Below, piece by piece: positions 8,629-17,376 of a stretch of 58,031 bases of DNA. The notes beneath the pieces were generated by a model. The model was not told the DNA's origin. It ran no database searches and saw only the letters and a list, made by a program, of their open reading frames with translations. This DNA comes from JAFLCM01 sp046154665 (GTDB lineage: Bacteria; Planctomycetota; Phycisphaerae; Phycisphaerales; UBA1924). Each line of letters opens with the position of its first letter. Position 1 is the first letter of the stretch. The translations under genes and the position numbers were made by a program. Where the stretch lies: contig JBJXFG010000006.1 in assembly GCA_046154665.1 (NCBI GenBank), positions 1-58,031 on the forward strand. Reading direction: 5' to 3'.

Positions 8629-9180
8629 ATGCGGAACAACAAGGGTTTCACGCTCGTCGAGATTCTGATCGTCGTGGTGATCCTGGGCATTCTGGCGGCG
8701 ATCGTCGTCCCCCAGTTCACCAGTGCTTCGTCCGAGGCCGTGAAGGGGGCTCTGCAGTCGCAGATCCAGACCATCACGTCCCAGACCGAGCTCTACCGCG
8801 TCAACAACAACGGCGCCTACCCCGATGAGGACGCCACCTTCGGTTCCACGACCAACGATGGTTGGGGCCCGATGGTCGGCGCCAAGTATCTGAAGGAAGC
8901 TCCTGTGAACGGCTACACCGGCAGCGCTGTGGTTGTTGCGCAGGCCGCCGCCGCGACCGCGGCATTTGCCGCCACCCGCACCACCGCCGCGGGCTGGTAC
9001 TACGAGAGTGGCGCGACCGACCCCGACCGCGGGACGATCTTTGCCGCCGGCTTTGACCCCATCGGCTCCGACGGCAAGCCCGCGCTGGCCCACGAGTCGA
9101 CCTACAACAGCGGCTCGGGCGCTTCGAGCGGTGGCTCGGGCGGCTCGGGTGGTTCCGGCGGCGGCACCCCTACTCCTTGA
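8629..9180 (+). CDS. Type II secretion/type IV major pseudopilin, GspG-like (copy 1)
   Basis: 183 aa. A short basic leader ends at MRNNKG, then FTLVEILIVVVILGILAAIV is the class III prepilin cleavage and transmembrane helix, with the obligatory Glu at mature position 5. The GspG-like body follows (ELYRVNNNGAYP, NDGWGPMVGAKYLKEAPVN). The C-terminus is an unusual Gly/Ser-rich tail (SGASSGGSGGSGGSGGGTP). The ATG is supported by GAGGAG 8 nt upstream; the longer upstream frame has no leader-peptide character. Processing requires a prepilin peptidase that is not in this window. It is the first gene of the assembly cluster, separated from its paralogue by a possible terminator. Confidence 0.92.
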   Translation: MRNNKGFTLVEILIVVVILGILAAIVVPQFTSASSEAVKGALQSQIQTITSQTELYRVNNNGAYPDEDATFGSTTNDGWGPMVGAKYLKEAPVNGYTGSAVVVAQAAAATAAFAATRTTAAGWYYESGATDPDRGTIFAAGFDPIGSDGKPALAHESTYNSGSGASSGGSGGSGGSGGGTPTP

Positions 9181-9245
9181 GTGGGATCGCCTGATTCTGA
9201 TCGCATGATCGCAGGGGCGAGAGCCCTTGCTTAAGGAAATCAAGA

Positions 9246-9283
9246 ACGGGCGGCCTCCTTGACGGGACGCCGCCTGTTTGTCT
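9246..9283 (+). terminator. Possible terminator/attenuator between the two pilin genes
   Basis: A 9-bp stem ACGGGCGGC / GCCGCCTGT with a 14-nt loop is followed by TTGTCT. It would let the first pilin be made in excess over the downstream assembly genes. Confidence 0.45.
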
Positions 9284-9367
9284 GAACCAACCGTGGGGCC
9301 TGATCGAGGCCCCGGACCGCGCGACGGTTCGTGTCCGATCGCGCGCCCTCTGCCTACGAGGAATGAC

Positions 9368-9835
9368 ATGAACACCAAGCGAGCGCACGGATTCACGTTG
9401 GTCGAGATCCTGATCGTGGTGGTGATCCTGGGGATCCTGGCGGCGTTGGTGGTGCCGCAGTTCGCGTCGGCGAGCGGTCAGGCGGTGAAGGCGGCGCTGA
9501 GCCGTCAGTTGCAGGAGATCGACACGCAGATCGAGATCTACCGCGGCGCCAACGCGGACCAGTTTCCGACGGCGGACCCGACGGCGCCGATGGCGGCAGG
9601 CGGAACAAACGACGGGTGGGGCGCGCTGGTGAGCAAGAAGTATTTCAAGGAATCGCCGCTGAATCCGTACACCGGCCAGGCCTTGCTGGTGGTGGGTGAT
9701 GGTGCGACGGCGGCGGCCGATCCTGCGTCGAGCGCGAACGGGTGGTATTTCACGTTTACCGCCACGCTGCCTCGGCTGGATGTGTACGCGGCGGGGTATG
9801 ACCGTGCGGCGGATGTGCTGTCGAACGGGCAGTGA
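9368..9835 (+). CDS. Type II secretion/type IV major pseudopilin, GspG-like (copy 2)
   Basis: 155 aa. The leader MNTKRAHG is followed by FTLVEILIVVVILGILAALV and Glu5 is conserved. The body matches copy 1 (NDGWGALVSKKYFKESPLNP, YTGQALLVV) but lacks the Gly/Ser tail and ends DVLSNGQ. The ATG at 9368 has GAGG about 7 nt upstream. Two major-pilin-like genes in tandem suggest either two fibre subunits or a major and a minor form. The gap 9836-10096 that follows holds a GGGCAGTGG-type tandem repeat (9838-9878), a weak hairpin near 9908-9927 and no gene. Confidence 0.92.
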   Translation: MNTKRAHGFTLVEILIVVVILGILAALVVPQFASASGQAVKAALSRQLQEIDTQIEIYRGANADQFPTADPTAPMAAGGTNDGWGALVSKKYFKESPLNPYTGQALLVVGDGATAAADPASSANGWYFTFTATLPRLDVYAAGYDRAADVLSNGQ

Positions 9836-9837
9836 GC

Positions 9838-9878
9838 CCCAGGGGCAGTGGGCAGTGGGGCGTGGGCAGTGGGGGAAG
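9838..9878. repeat. GGGCAGTGG-type tandem repeat
   Basis: Four imperfect units of GGGCAGTGG/GGGCGTGG. The same family, in the opposite orientation, is at 35490-35522, inside leuS at 38135-38172, and degenerate at 47808-47842. Confidence 0.7.
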
Positions 9879-10096
9879 CTGCAGTTTGCTTGTGTGGTTG
9901 ACTTGAGCCCCTGCCGGACGGTCGGGGTTCTGTTGTTCGATGCAGGCGTTACAGGCGGCAGGCGGCCAGGGGTTCATTGGTGTTCTCGGGGGTTCGGGGT
10001 GAAACGTCTCTGCGAAAGCGTCGATGGTGAGTTGGAGTGCCCGAGCCGCGCGTGTTCTCGACCCGTGAATGCGGGTCGCGCGGGGTGAGGGCAGGT

Positions 10097-10435
10097 ATGG
10101 AGCTTGCCATGAACCAGCCGAACGCCGTCAGTGTTCAGAACGACCCGCGTCGTGTCCGTTTCGGGTACCGCGACGGGGTGCTCACGGTGATCGCGGCGCT
10201 GCTGGCGATGCACCTGCTCAAGAGTGAGAACGGCGCGGTGGCACCGGAGGCCGCGTACGCACAGCGGCTGGCGCCTGAGGCCTACGGCGTGCCGAACGCC
10301 GCCGAGCAGCGCAACCGGATGATCAAGGTGATGGAAGAGATGACGGCGAAGGTTCAGGCGTTGTCGTCGACGGTGGAGCGGGGTGGATTCAAGGTTGAAG
10401 TGACGGCGATGCCCAAGGTCGAGCTGGTGCAGTGA
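10097..10435 (+). CDS. Small single-pass membrane protein of the pilus cluster
   Basis: 112 aa, not recognised. One hydrophobic segment (GVLTVIAALLAMHLL, residues about 28-42) is followed by a helical, Ala/Glu-rich exoplasmic part (NRMIKVMEEMTAKVQALSST) that could form a short coiled coil. Two starts are plausible: ATG 10097 behind GAGG and ATG 10109 behind GGAG, each about 6 nt away. It lies between the second GspG-like pilin and the GspH-like pilin on the same strand, so a role in fibre assembly is likely but unproved. It lacks a prepilin signature. Confidence 0.6.
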   Translation: MELAMNQPNAVSVQNDPRRVRFGYRDGVLTVIAALLAMHLLKSENGAVAPEAAYAQRLAPEAYGVPNAAEQRNRMIKVMEEMTAKVQALSSTVERGGFKVEVTAMPKVELVQ

Positions 10436-10515
10436 TGGCGTTGTGATCGGTCGGAGCCGTCGGGCGGTGGGCGTCGCGGCGGTGAATGGGTCTTGGAGGT
10501 CGGAGTCCGATACAC

Positions 10516-11154
10516 ATGGACAGCCCTCGAATGCACAACTCGGCCGTTGGTCTTCCCGCGGGGCGCGCTGGCGCTCGGCGGGCGTTCACGTTGATTGAGC
10601 TTCTGGTGACCGTCGGCGTGATGGGCATTGCCGCGGCGCTGGTGATCCCTTCGATGAACTCGACGAACGGTCTGCGGGTGCAGGCGGCGGTTCGTCTGGT
10701 GATCGCCGACATCGCGTTTACGCAGTCGGACTCGATGGCATACCAGGCTCGGCGTTGCATCCAGTTCAACCGGGTGGCGAAGCCGAACAGCGCGTCGTTC
10801 ACCTATGTGCCGGGCAACGGCTACACGCTGGCCGAGCCGACCGGGTCGGTGCTCGATCTGACCGCCAACGCGATGTTCGATCCTTCGCGGCCGACGCAGC
10901 CTTTGAGCCGCAACCTCGACGACGCGCAGTTCGGCGGGGCGACCATTTCGGGCGTCAACATCAGCGGCGGGAACCTCCTGATCTTCGACGAACTCGGCGG
11001 CCCCGTGACCACCCTGACCGGCAACGAGCCGGCCAGCGGCACCATCGATGTCACCGCCCCGGGTGAGGCGTTCCGCATCTCGATCGCCCCGTATACAGGG
11101 CTCGTGACGGTGGCTCGCCAGGCGACGGGCGAGGACGAGGAAGAGGAAGACTGA
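10516..11154 (+). CDS. GspH/FimT-like minor pseudopilin
   Basis: 212 aa. After a basic leader of about 20 residues comes AFTLIELLVTVGVMGIAAAL, a type IV prepilin N-terminus with Glu5. The 'RVQAAVRLVIADIAFTQSDS' helix and the following beta region match the GspH/FimT minor pilin pattern (DIAFTQSDSMAYQARRCIQF). The C-terminus is strongly acidic (GEDEEEED). Minor pilins prime or cap the pseudopilus. ATG 10516 is preferred because GGAGG/GGAG lies shortly upstream; an in-frame ATG at 10486 is possible. The next gene, PilM, begins 63 bp downstream. Confidence 0.82.
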   Translation: MDSPRMHNSAVGLPAGRAGARRAFTLIELLVTVGVMGIAAALVIPSMNSTNGLRVQAAVRLVIADIAFTQSDSMAYQARRCIQFNRVAKPNSASFTYVPGNGYTLAEPTGSVLDLTANAMFDPSRPTQPLSRNLDDAQFGGATISGVNISGGNLLIFDELGGPVTTLTGNEPASGTIDVTAPGEAFRISIAPYTGLVTVARQATGEDEEEED

Positions 11155-11217
11155 GCGTGCGCGCGCTTCACGACCGGTGAACGAAGGACCAACCAAAGAC
11201 CAGGAGAGACGCGTTTG

Positions 11218-12381
11218 ATGTGGCCCCAGGTGTTCGGAGCAAGTGACCTTCCGATCGGCGTCGAGTTGCACGCCGGCGGTGTGCGCTTGCTCCAGGTGCG
11301 CTCGGGGCGCGGGGGATCGTCGGTGCGCGCCGCGGCGGCGGCGACGGTGGACGACAAGGGTCGCGAGTGCGAGGACCCCGCGCTGATCGATGACCTGGTC
11401 GGTGCCGTTGACAAGGCGATGTCGATGGGCCGTTTCGCCGGGCGTCGGGTGGTGGTGGGGCTCGACGGCCGCGGCATCCGCACCCGTTCGGTGCGTCAGG
11501 CCAAGCTGAACGGCCCCGAGCTCGACCGGGCCGTGCAACTGGACGCGCCGTCGCGGCTGGGCTTCACCGAGGCCGAAGGGTGCGAGATCGGCTGGGTTCG
11601 GGCCGGTGAGGTGCGCCAGGGCGACGAGATCAAGGACGAACTGATTTATGTGGGTGCCAGGCTCGAACCGCTCGAGCGGCTGCTCACGGGCTTGCGGGCG
11701 TGCGGGCTCGAACCGGTGGCGGCGGAGCCCTCCTTCGCGGCTACGGCGCGGTGCTACACGCGGACGCTGCGGCGCGCCAGCGACGACGCGGTGACGCGGG
11801 TGATCGTGGATGTCGGCGAGGCCGCCGCCGAGGTGATGGTCACGCGCGGGCGGGCGATCGCGTTCTACAAGCAAGTCGAGCTGGGCGGCCGCGCGATGAC
11901 GCGGCTGTGCGCCGAACGGCTGGGCCTCGACGTGGCGACGGTGGCGGACCTGCGCCGGCGGCGCATGGCGAGCGAGGCCGGGGTGATCGATCCGAAAGTG
12001 GACCGTGCGCTGTACGACGCGGTGCGTCCGCTGATGAGCGATCTGGCCCAGGAAGTCACGCTGTGCCTGCGGTACTTCAGCGTGACGTTCCGCGGGGCGC
12101 GGCCCGACGGCGTGGTGGTGGTCGGCCAGGAAGCGGGTGAGCCACGCCTGGCCCAGACGCTGGGTGAGGCGCTGCACGTGCCGAGCTCGGTCGGTCGGCC
12201 GCTGGACGGGTATGACCTTTCGCGCGTCGTTGGAGGTGGCTTCGGCGCTCTTGATGCGGGCGGCACTCTCGGGGCCGGGAGCGGCGCGCTGTGGGGGGCG
12301 TGCGTGGGTCTTTCGACGCGTGTGCGTGAGCTGGCGTCGCCGCGCGAGACGCGCGTGTGGAAAGCGAGGGCCGCCGCGTGA
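11218..12381 (+). CDS. pilM: PilM-type actin-like assembly ATPase
   Basis: 387 aa. The N-terminal strand PIGVELHAGGVRLLQV resembles the phosphate-1 strand of PilM/FtsA-fold proteins. Further fold motifs are VIVDVGEAAAEVMVTRG (phosphate-2, near residue 200) and VVVVGQEAGEPRLAQTLGEA (adenosine motif, near 300). PilM is cytoplasmic and binds the N-terminus of PilN to link the inner-membrane ring to the motor. The GTGA overlap (12378-12381) with the PilN-like gene supports translational coupling. ATG 11218 follows GGAGAG; a TTG at 11215 is an alternative. The phosphate-1 motif is less glycine-rich than in well-studied PilM. Confidence 0.85.
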   Translation: MWPQVFGASDLPIGVELHAGGVRLLQVRSGRGGSSVRAAAAATVDDKGRECEDPALIDDLVGAVDKAMSMGRFAGRRVVVGLDGRGIRTRSVRQAKLNGPELDRAVQLDAPSRLGFTEAEGCEIGWVRAGEVRQGDEIKDELIYVGARLEPLERLLTGLRACGLEPVAAEPSFAATARCYTRTLRRASDDAVTRVIVDVGEAAAEVMVTRGRAIAFYKQVELGGRAMTRLCAERLGLDVATVADLRRRRMASEAGVIDPKVDRALYDAVRPLMSDLAQEVTLCLRYFSVTFRGARPDGVVVVGQEAGEPRLAQTLGEALHVPSSVGRPLDGYDLSRVVGGGFGALDAGGTLGAGSGALWGACVGLSTRVRELASPRETRVWKARAAA

Positions 12382-13160
12382 GCACGCCTTCGCCTTACGT
12401 GCCGATGATCGATCTGATCCCCGCGTCGTTCCGTGCCGGGCAGCGTGCGCGTCGACGTGTGCGGACATGGGCGAGCGCGTATCTCGGGGTGGCGACGATC
12501 ATTGGGGGAGCGTACTTCGTGGTCAGCGCGGGGCGCTCGCAGGCGCTGGTTGAACGCGACGTGCTGGCCAGTCAGTTGGCTCTCGAGTGGGAACGGAACA
12601 AGGAAGCCCAGCGTTTGCTGGGCGAGATTCACGCGGTCGAGGCGGCGATCACGCGGTACGACCGGCTCGCCGCCCCGGTGAGCGCGTCGGACGTGGTGGG
12701 CACGCTGGGCGGGCTTCTGCCCAAGTCGGTGTCGCTGACGGCGCTGACCTTGACGCCGCGGAGTGAAAAAGTGTTGAGCAAGCCCGCGGCGAACGCTGGT
12801 GCGGCGGTGAGCGCCGCGAAGCCGCAGTCGGTGACGCTTTCGTATCTGGTGGTCGAGATGGAAGGGATCGCGCCGAGCGACTCCGACCTGGCGCAGCTGG
12901 TCTCGGCGCTGGAGGGTTGCGGGCTGTTCGGGACGGTGGGGATGGACTTCGCGCGGTCGGCGACGATCGATGGGACGCCGGGTCGGGCGTTCCGCGTGAG
13001 TGCTCGGGTTGATTTCCAGCGGCATTACACGTTCAGGCCAAGCGAGATCGAGCCGGATCGGGCGCTGGCGGAGAGCGCCGCGGCTCCGGCAGCGGACGGG
13101 GAGAAGCCGGCACAGTCGGTCGACGCCGGGGAAGGCGCGGACGAGGGGGTGTCGCCATGA
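12378..13160 (+). CDS. pilN: PilN-like inner-membrane assembly protein
   Basis: 260 aa with the PilN plan. The short cytoplasmic N-terminus contains MIDLIPASFR, equivalent to the NLLP-type motif that binds PilM. A transmembrane helix lies at about residues 37-56 (ASAYLGVATIIGGAYFVVSAG). A coiled coil follows (RDVLASQLALEWERNKEAQR), then a ferredoxin-like periplasmic domain (VVGTLGGLLPKSVSLTALTL, LSYLVVEMEGIAPSDSDLAQ). The tail is Ala/Glu-rich. GTG start, overlapping the pilM stop by 4 bp and overlapping the pilO start by 4 bp at its end. Confidence 0.85.
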   Translation: MSTPSPYVPMIDLIPASFRAGQRARRRVRTWASAYLGVATIIGGAYFVVSAGRSQALVERDVLASQLALEWERNKEAQRLLGEIHAVEAAITRYDRLAAPVSASDVVGTLGGLLPKSVSLTALTLTPRSEKVLSKPAANAGAAVSAAKPQSVTLSYLVVEMEGIAPSDSDLAQLVSALEGCGLFGTVGMDFARSATIDGTPGRAFRVSARVDFQRHYTFRPSEIEPDRALAESAAAPAADGEKPAQSVDAGEGADEGVSP

Positions 13161-13759
13161 GTCTCCTGCGCTCGAACGCCGCGCTGGGTCTGGGGCTGAC
13201 GCTGCTGGGGTTCTGCGGCTTCGCGCTGGTGGTTCGTCCGGCCCACGTGGACGCCCGCGCGCTCGACGCGGATATTGAGTTGAAGAAGGCTGAACTCTTG
13301 CGGCCCGGGAGCGGGCCCGAGGCGATCGAGAAACTGGCGCGTGACCTTGGCGCGCTGCGGGCGCTGGGCAGCGAGCGGATGACGCCGATCCCGCAGGAAT
13401 CCGGCGTCGCCGGCCTGGTGCGCGAACTCAGCGAGTCGTTCGACCGGCTGGGGCTGAAAGACCGCGAGATCTCAACGGGCGCGGCGAAGGTCCTTGAAGA
13501 CGCCTCATGCCTGCCGATGAGCATCACGGTGCAGGGGCCGTTCCCGGCGATCTATGAAGCGCTCGCGGGCATCGAGTCTTTGGACCGGCTGGTGCGGGTG
13601 CAGCGGCTTCGCGTGGCGCACGATGCGCGGGCGGGTGGCGGTGGCGCGGCCACGGGGACCGTGAACCGGTCGGGGCGCGTGCGGGCCGACATCCAGCTTG
13701 ATGTGTTCTTCGCGCCCAAGCGCACGGGCACGCCGGCGACGGAAGGGGGCCGCCCATGA
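13157..13759 (+). CDS. pilO: PilO-like inner-membrane assembly protein
   Basis: 200 aa. The membrane helix is at residues 7-27 (NAALGLGLTLLGFCGFALVV). A short coiled coil follows (ARALDADIELKKAELL, IEKLARDLGALRAL), then a compact alpha/beta domain (LPMSITVQGPFPAIYEALAG, LDRLVRVQRLRV), the order expected for PilO. PilO pairs with PilN through the periplasmic domains to align the secretin and platform. ATGA overlap with pilN and with the following gene shows one translationally coupled block. Confidence 0.82.
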   Translation: MSLLRSNAALGLGLTLLGFCGFALVVRPAHVDARALDADIELKKAELLRPGSGPEAIEKLARDLGALRALGSERMTPIPQESGVAGLVRELSESFDRLGLKDREISTGAAKVLEDASCLPMSITVQGPFPAIYEALAGIESLDRLVRVQRLRVAHDARAGGGGAATGTVNRSGRVRADIQLDVFFAPKRTGTPATEGGRP

Positions 13760-14394
13760 TGCGGAAGCTCCACGAACTCAAGATCCTGATGAAGGACGAC
13801 CCGAAGCGCGCGGCGATGCTGATCGTGCTGGGCGGGGTGCTGGTGCTCGTCTCGGCGCGGGCCGTGTTTGTGACCGCTGGTCCCAAGCGGGCGGCGGCGA
13901 AAGGCGGGCCGGACGGCGCGGCGCAGACTTCGAGCGAAGCGGTGAAAACGGGCGCTTCGGTGGCGGCGGCGCTGGCTGAAAGAAGCCGCGGGGAGATCGT
14001 CACACTGGCGGTTCCGCCCAAGTCGCTGCGGGACGTGTTCCAAATCGACCAGGTGCTGTTCCCGGCACCTGCGGCGAAGACGCCGACCGGGGTGGTTCAA
14101 GAAAAGTCCGAGTCGGGAAACGCCGAAAGCCCAGAAGAGGCCGCGCTGCGGGTCCGTGCCGAGACGGAGCGGCGCGTGCTGACTGAGTCACAGCAACTGC
14201 GGTTGCGGGGCACGCTGCTGGGGCACAGCCCCACGGCGGTGCTGGAAGAAGTGTCGGAACGGAAGTCGTTTGTGCTGCGGCCCGGGCAGGAGATCGCCGG
14301 GTTCACGCTGGTGGAGATCGGAGCCTCGAGCGTGGTGTTGGAGAAAGAGGGCTTCCGCGTGGAACTCGAACGTGCCAAACCGGAAGGCCGTTGA
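13756..14394 (+). CDS. PilP/GspC-like pilot or linker protein
   Basis: 212 aa. The membrane segment is near residues 19-38 (AAMLIVLGGVLVLVSARAVF). A flexible Ala/Gly linker and a C-terminal small beta domain follow (LRLRGTLLGHSPTAVLEE, KSFVLRPGQEIAGFTLVEIG, SVVLEKEGFRVELER), the layout of GspC homology regions and of PilP, which contact the secretin N0 domain. There is no lipobox as in classical PilP, so the GspC-type membrane anchor fits better. It overlaps pilO by 4 bp and lies 90 bp before the secretin gene, consistent with its expected partner. Confidence 0.75.
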   Translation: MMRKLHELKILMKDDPKRAAMLIVLGGVLVLVSARAVFVTAGPKRAAAKGGPDGAAQTSSEAVKTGASVAAALAERSRGEIVTLAVPPKSLRDVFQIDQVLFPAPAAKTPTGVVQEKSESGNAESPEEAALRVRAETERRVLTESQQLRLRGTLLGHSPTAVLEEVSERKSFVLRPGQEIAGFTLVEIGASSVVLEKEGFRVELERAKPEGR

Positions 14395-14484
14395 GGCACG
14401 CGGCGGAGTGAATCGGGAACGTTGAAGGCAAAACCAACCGGCGCACCGAGCGCCGGACCAAAGAAGAAGAGCAGGAGACCAGCG

Positions 14485-17205
14485 ATGCGTTACGAAGCCA
14501 ATCGAACCAGTGCGACGATGGCGGCCGGACTCACGGCCGCGGCCCTCCTGCTCGCCGCCGGCCAGGCGAGCGCCCAGACCCAGAGCGGCAAGACCGCGGC
14601 GGGCGCGAGCGCCGCCCCGGCGGCCTCGGGCGCCTCGGGCACGGGCTCGGGCGCGAAGACCTCGGGCGGCAAGACGTACAGCAACGCGGGCGCGAAGAAG
14701 GCAACGCCTCCTGCGACAGCGAAGCCGGGCAACTCGAACGCCCCCAAGCCGCTGGTGACCGGCGGGACTTCGCTGGGCGATCTGATCGCGGCCCAGGGCG
14801 GGACCCCGCCGGGCGCGACCACCGCCGCTGCTCCCGAGCCGAAGCGCAAGGCGCCCGATGCCTCGACCGGCGATGAGCCGGGCGACGGCACAGAGTCGGG
14901 CGTCAAGGTTTCCGACTACATGACCGTCGACATCTTCGTGCAAGACGAAGACCTCGCCAACGTGCTGCAGATGCTCAGCCTGCAGAGCCGCAAGAACATC
15001 ATCGCCAGCAAGGACGTCTCCGCCACCGTGAGCGCGAACCTCTACGGCGTGACGTTCTACGAGGCGCTCGACTCGGTGCTGCACGTCAACGGCTATGGGT
15101 ACATCGAGAAGGGTAACTTCATCTATGTCCACACGCTCGAAGAGATCGCGGCGATCGAGGCCGCCGAGCGCAAGACGGTCTCGAAGGTCATCCGTCTCAA
15201 CTATCTGAATGCGAACGACGCGGCCGAGTTTGTTTCGCCGCTGCTCTCGGAGAACGGCCAGATCAAGACCAACGGCGACCCCGGCGAGTTCACGCTGTCG
15301 GAGGACGCTCCCGGCGGCAACGAGCAGTACGCGCTGTCGGCGATGCTGATCGTCTACGACTACGCCGACCACATCGCCGAGGTCGAGGAGCTGCTCAAGC
15401 AGATCGACACCAAGCCGGCGCAGGTGCTGGTCGAGGCGACGATCCTGCAGACCTCGCTGAACGAGGCCAACGCGTTCGGCGTCGACTTCTCGGTCCTGCA
15501 CGACGTGAACTTCCTGGACTTCCTGGGTGTCGGCCCGCTGGGCGCGCCGGGCTCGCTCGGCGGCACCGGCACGGACAACTTCGGGCCGCTCGACAACGAA
15601 GGTTCGGCGGTGTCGTCGACGGCGGGCAACTTCGCCGGCCCCGGCACCATCAAGGCCGCGATCCTCGCAGACCAGGTGGGCGTGTTCATCCGCGCTCTGG
15701 ATGAGGTCGGCAATGTGAGCATCCTCTCGAACCCGAAGATTCTGGCCCTGAACCGCCAGCCCGCCAAGGTGCTGGTGGGCCGCAAGCTGGGCTATCTGAA
15801 CACCACCGCGACCGAGACCTCGACGACGCAGACGGTCGAGTTCCTCGACACCGGCACGCAGCTCTCGTTCCGGCCGTTTGTCTCGAACGACGGCATGGTG
15901 CGCATGGAGCTCAAGCCGCGCGTCTCCGAAGGCGTCATCCGCACGGCGACCGACGCCACCGGCGCCGCGGTGACCATCCCCGACGAGATCACGCAGGAGA
16001 TCACGACCAACGTGATCGTGCCCGACGGCTCGACGGTGGTGCTGGGCGGTCTGTTCAAGGAGACCACCACGCTGAACCGTTCGCAGGTGCCGGTGCTGGG
16101 TGATATCCCGATCCTCGGCCTTGCGTTCCAGGGCCACGACGACGAGACCGACCGCTCGGAGATCATCTTCATGATCAAGCCGACGGTGGTGCACGACAAG
16201 ATTCTGGCCGAGCAGGGCGAGCGTTCGCTGGCGTACGCCGAGCGCGTCCGCACCGGCAGCCGTCTGGGGCTGCTGCCCTTCTCGCGTGAGCGTCAGACGG
16301 CGCAGCTGAACCTCGAGGCCGAGCGTCTGGCTGGCGAGGGCAAGACGGACGAGGCGATGTGGAAGCTGCGTCGCTCGATCGAGCTCAACCCGCTGCAGCC
16401 CGACGCGATCCGGCTGAAGGAGCAGGTCCAGAACAGCCGCGACCTCTGGCCCGCCGGCAGCGTGCTGGAGCGCGTGATCGACGGCGACGGCCCGCTGGCC
16501 GCGCCCGACAAGGCCAACACCCCCGCCGGGATGTCGATGAAGAGCGGGTTCCAGGGCCCGATGCCGACCAGCGAGGAGTCCTCGTCGATGGTCGCGCAGG
16601 TGCCCTCTGAGTCCACGAGCACGCCGATTTCAAGCCAGACGGCGGGCACCACGCAGGGCCAGTCGTCGAACCTGTTCGGGGCGCTGGCGCAGATGATCGA
16701 GAACCCTGAGACGTACCACGCCGCGCAGCCGACGCCCTCGGGTGACAGCCCGATCGGCCAGCCAGTGGCCGCGTCGTCCCAGACGCAGCCGCAGATCGAG
16801 CCGCTGAGCCAGCCCCAGAACCTGCCGCAGAACCTGGCGCAGAATCAGCCGAGCGACTATGCCGCGGGCGTGACCATCATCCCCGTCGACGACTCGCAGC
16901 CGCAGACCCGGCGCTTCATCACAAAGACCGGTGCTGGCTCGAACACGGGCACCAGCACGGCGACGGGCACGGACCTGAGCACGGGCACGCAGCCGGCGAT
17001 TTTCGCCCGCGGCACGATGCCGACGTGGTTCTTCCTGCCGTACTTCCGCACGATGGCCCAGAACGCTCAGGGCCTGGGCTCTGCTCAGGCCGCCACGGCG
17101 AGCGTCGAGAGCGGCGAAGACGAGTCGCTTCAGTCGCCCTCTGAAACGGGCGATAACCAGAACGAGATGTTCAACGAATCGCCCATTGAGACGACGCCGC
17201 GCTGA
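14485..17205 (+). CDS. Secretin (PilQ/GspD family)
   Basis: 906 aa outer-membrane channel subunit. Signal peptide with cleavage near ASA-QT (about residue 31). An Ala/Gly/Lys-rich disordered stretch covers 32-140. N0/STN-like and N1 domains cover 144-320 (DIFVQDEDLANVLQMLS; VIRLNYLNANDAAEFV; VEELLKQIDTKPAQVLVEAT). The secretin core is at about 395-570 (ALDEVGNVSILSNPKILALN; VPVLGDIPILGLAFQGH; IIFMIKPTVV). An unusually long C-terminal extension (570-906) begins with a TPR-like helical pair (EGKTDEAMWKLRRSIELNPL) and continues as Gln/Pro/Ser/Thr-rich low-complexity sequence. ATG 14485 is supported by GGAG 8 nt upstream; a TTG at 14422 would place charged residues ahead of the signal peptide. 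Confidence 0.93.
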   Translation: MRYEANRTSATMAAGLTAAALLLAAGQASAQTQSGKTAAGASAAPAASGASGTGSGAKTSGGKTYSNAGAKKATPPATAKPGNSNAPKPLVTGGTSLGDLIAAQGGTPPGATTAAAPEPKRKAPDASTGDEPGDGTESGVKVSDYMTVDIFVQDEDLANVLQMLSLQSRKNIIASKDVSATVSANLYGVTFYEALDSVLHVNGYGYIEKGNFIYVHTLEEIAAIEAAERKTVSKVIRLNYLNANDAAEFVSPLLSENGQIKTNGDPGEFTLSEDAPGGNEQYALSAMLIVYDYADHIAEVEELLKQIDTKPAQVLVEATILQTSLNEANAFGVDFSVLHDVNFLDFLGVGPLGAPGSLGGTGTDNFGPLDNEGSAVSSTAGNFAGPGTIKAAILADQVGVFIRALDEVGNVSILSNPKILALNRQPAKVLVGRKLGYLNTTATETSTTQTVEFLDTGTQLSFRPFVSNDGMVRMELKPRVSEGVIRTATDATGAAVTIPDEITQEITTNVIVPDGSTVVLGGLFKETTTLNRSQVPVLGDIPILGLAFQGHDDETDRSEIIFMIKPTVVHDKILAEQGERSLAYAERVRTGSRLGLLPFSRERQTAQLNLEAERLAGEGKTDEAMWKLRRSIELNPLQPDAIRLKEQVQNSRDLWPAGSVLERVIDGDGPLAAPDKANTPAGMSMKSGFQGPMPTSEESSSMVAQVPSESTSTPISSQTAGTTQGQSSNLFGALAQMIENPETYHAAQPTPSGDSPIGQPVAASSQTQPQIEPLSQPQNLPQNLAQNQPSDYAAGVTIIPVDDSQPQTRRFITKTGAGSNTGTSTATGTDLSTGTQPAIFARGTMPTWFFLPYFRTMAQNAQGLGSAQAATASVESGEDESLQSPSETGDNQNEMFNESPIETTPR

Positions 17206-17376
17206 GGCGGCACGGGCCTTTGGCCGGTGAGCGAGGGTCTTCGGAATGCCGGAGGCCCCGGGTGCTTCAGGCCCACTCGCTCACGCTCGGGGCTCGTTTG
17301 CCGGGCATCTCAGCCAAGCGGCGAGCGCCCGTGCACCAGTGATCTGAGACCAACGAGAGAAGAGAGAGGAACAGCC

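Noticed and set aside
10354..12468. 704-aa minus-strand open frame across the pilin/pilM genes
   Set aside because: It is antisense to genes with clear pilin and PilM signatures; its His/Arg/Pro-rich translation is the usual antisense shadow in high-GC DNA.
14188..16194. 668-aa minus-strand open frame across the secretin
   Set aside because: Antisense to an unmistakable secretin core; no domain or start signal of its own.
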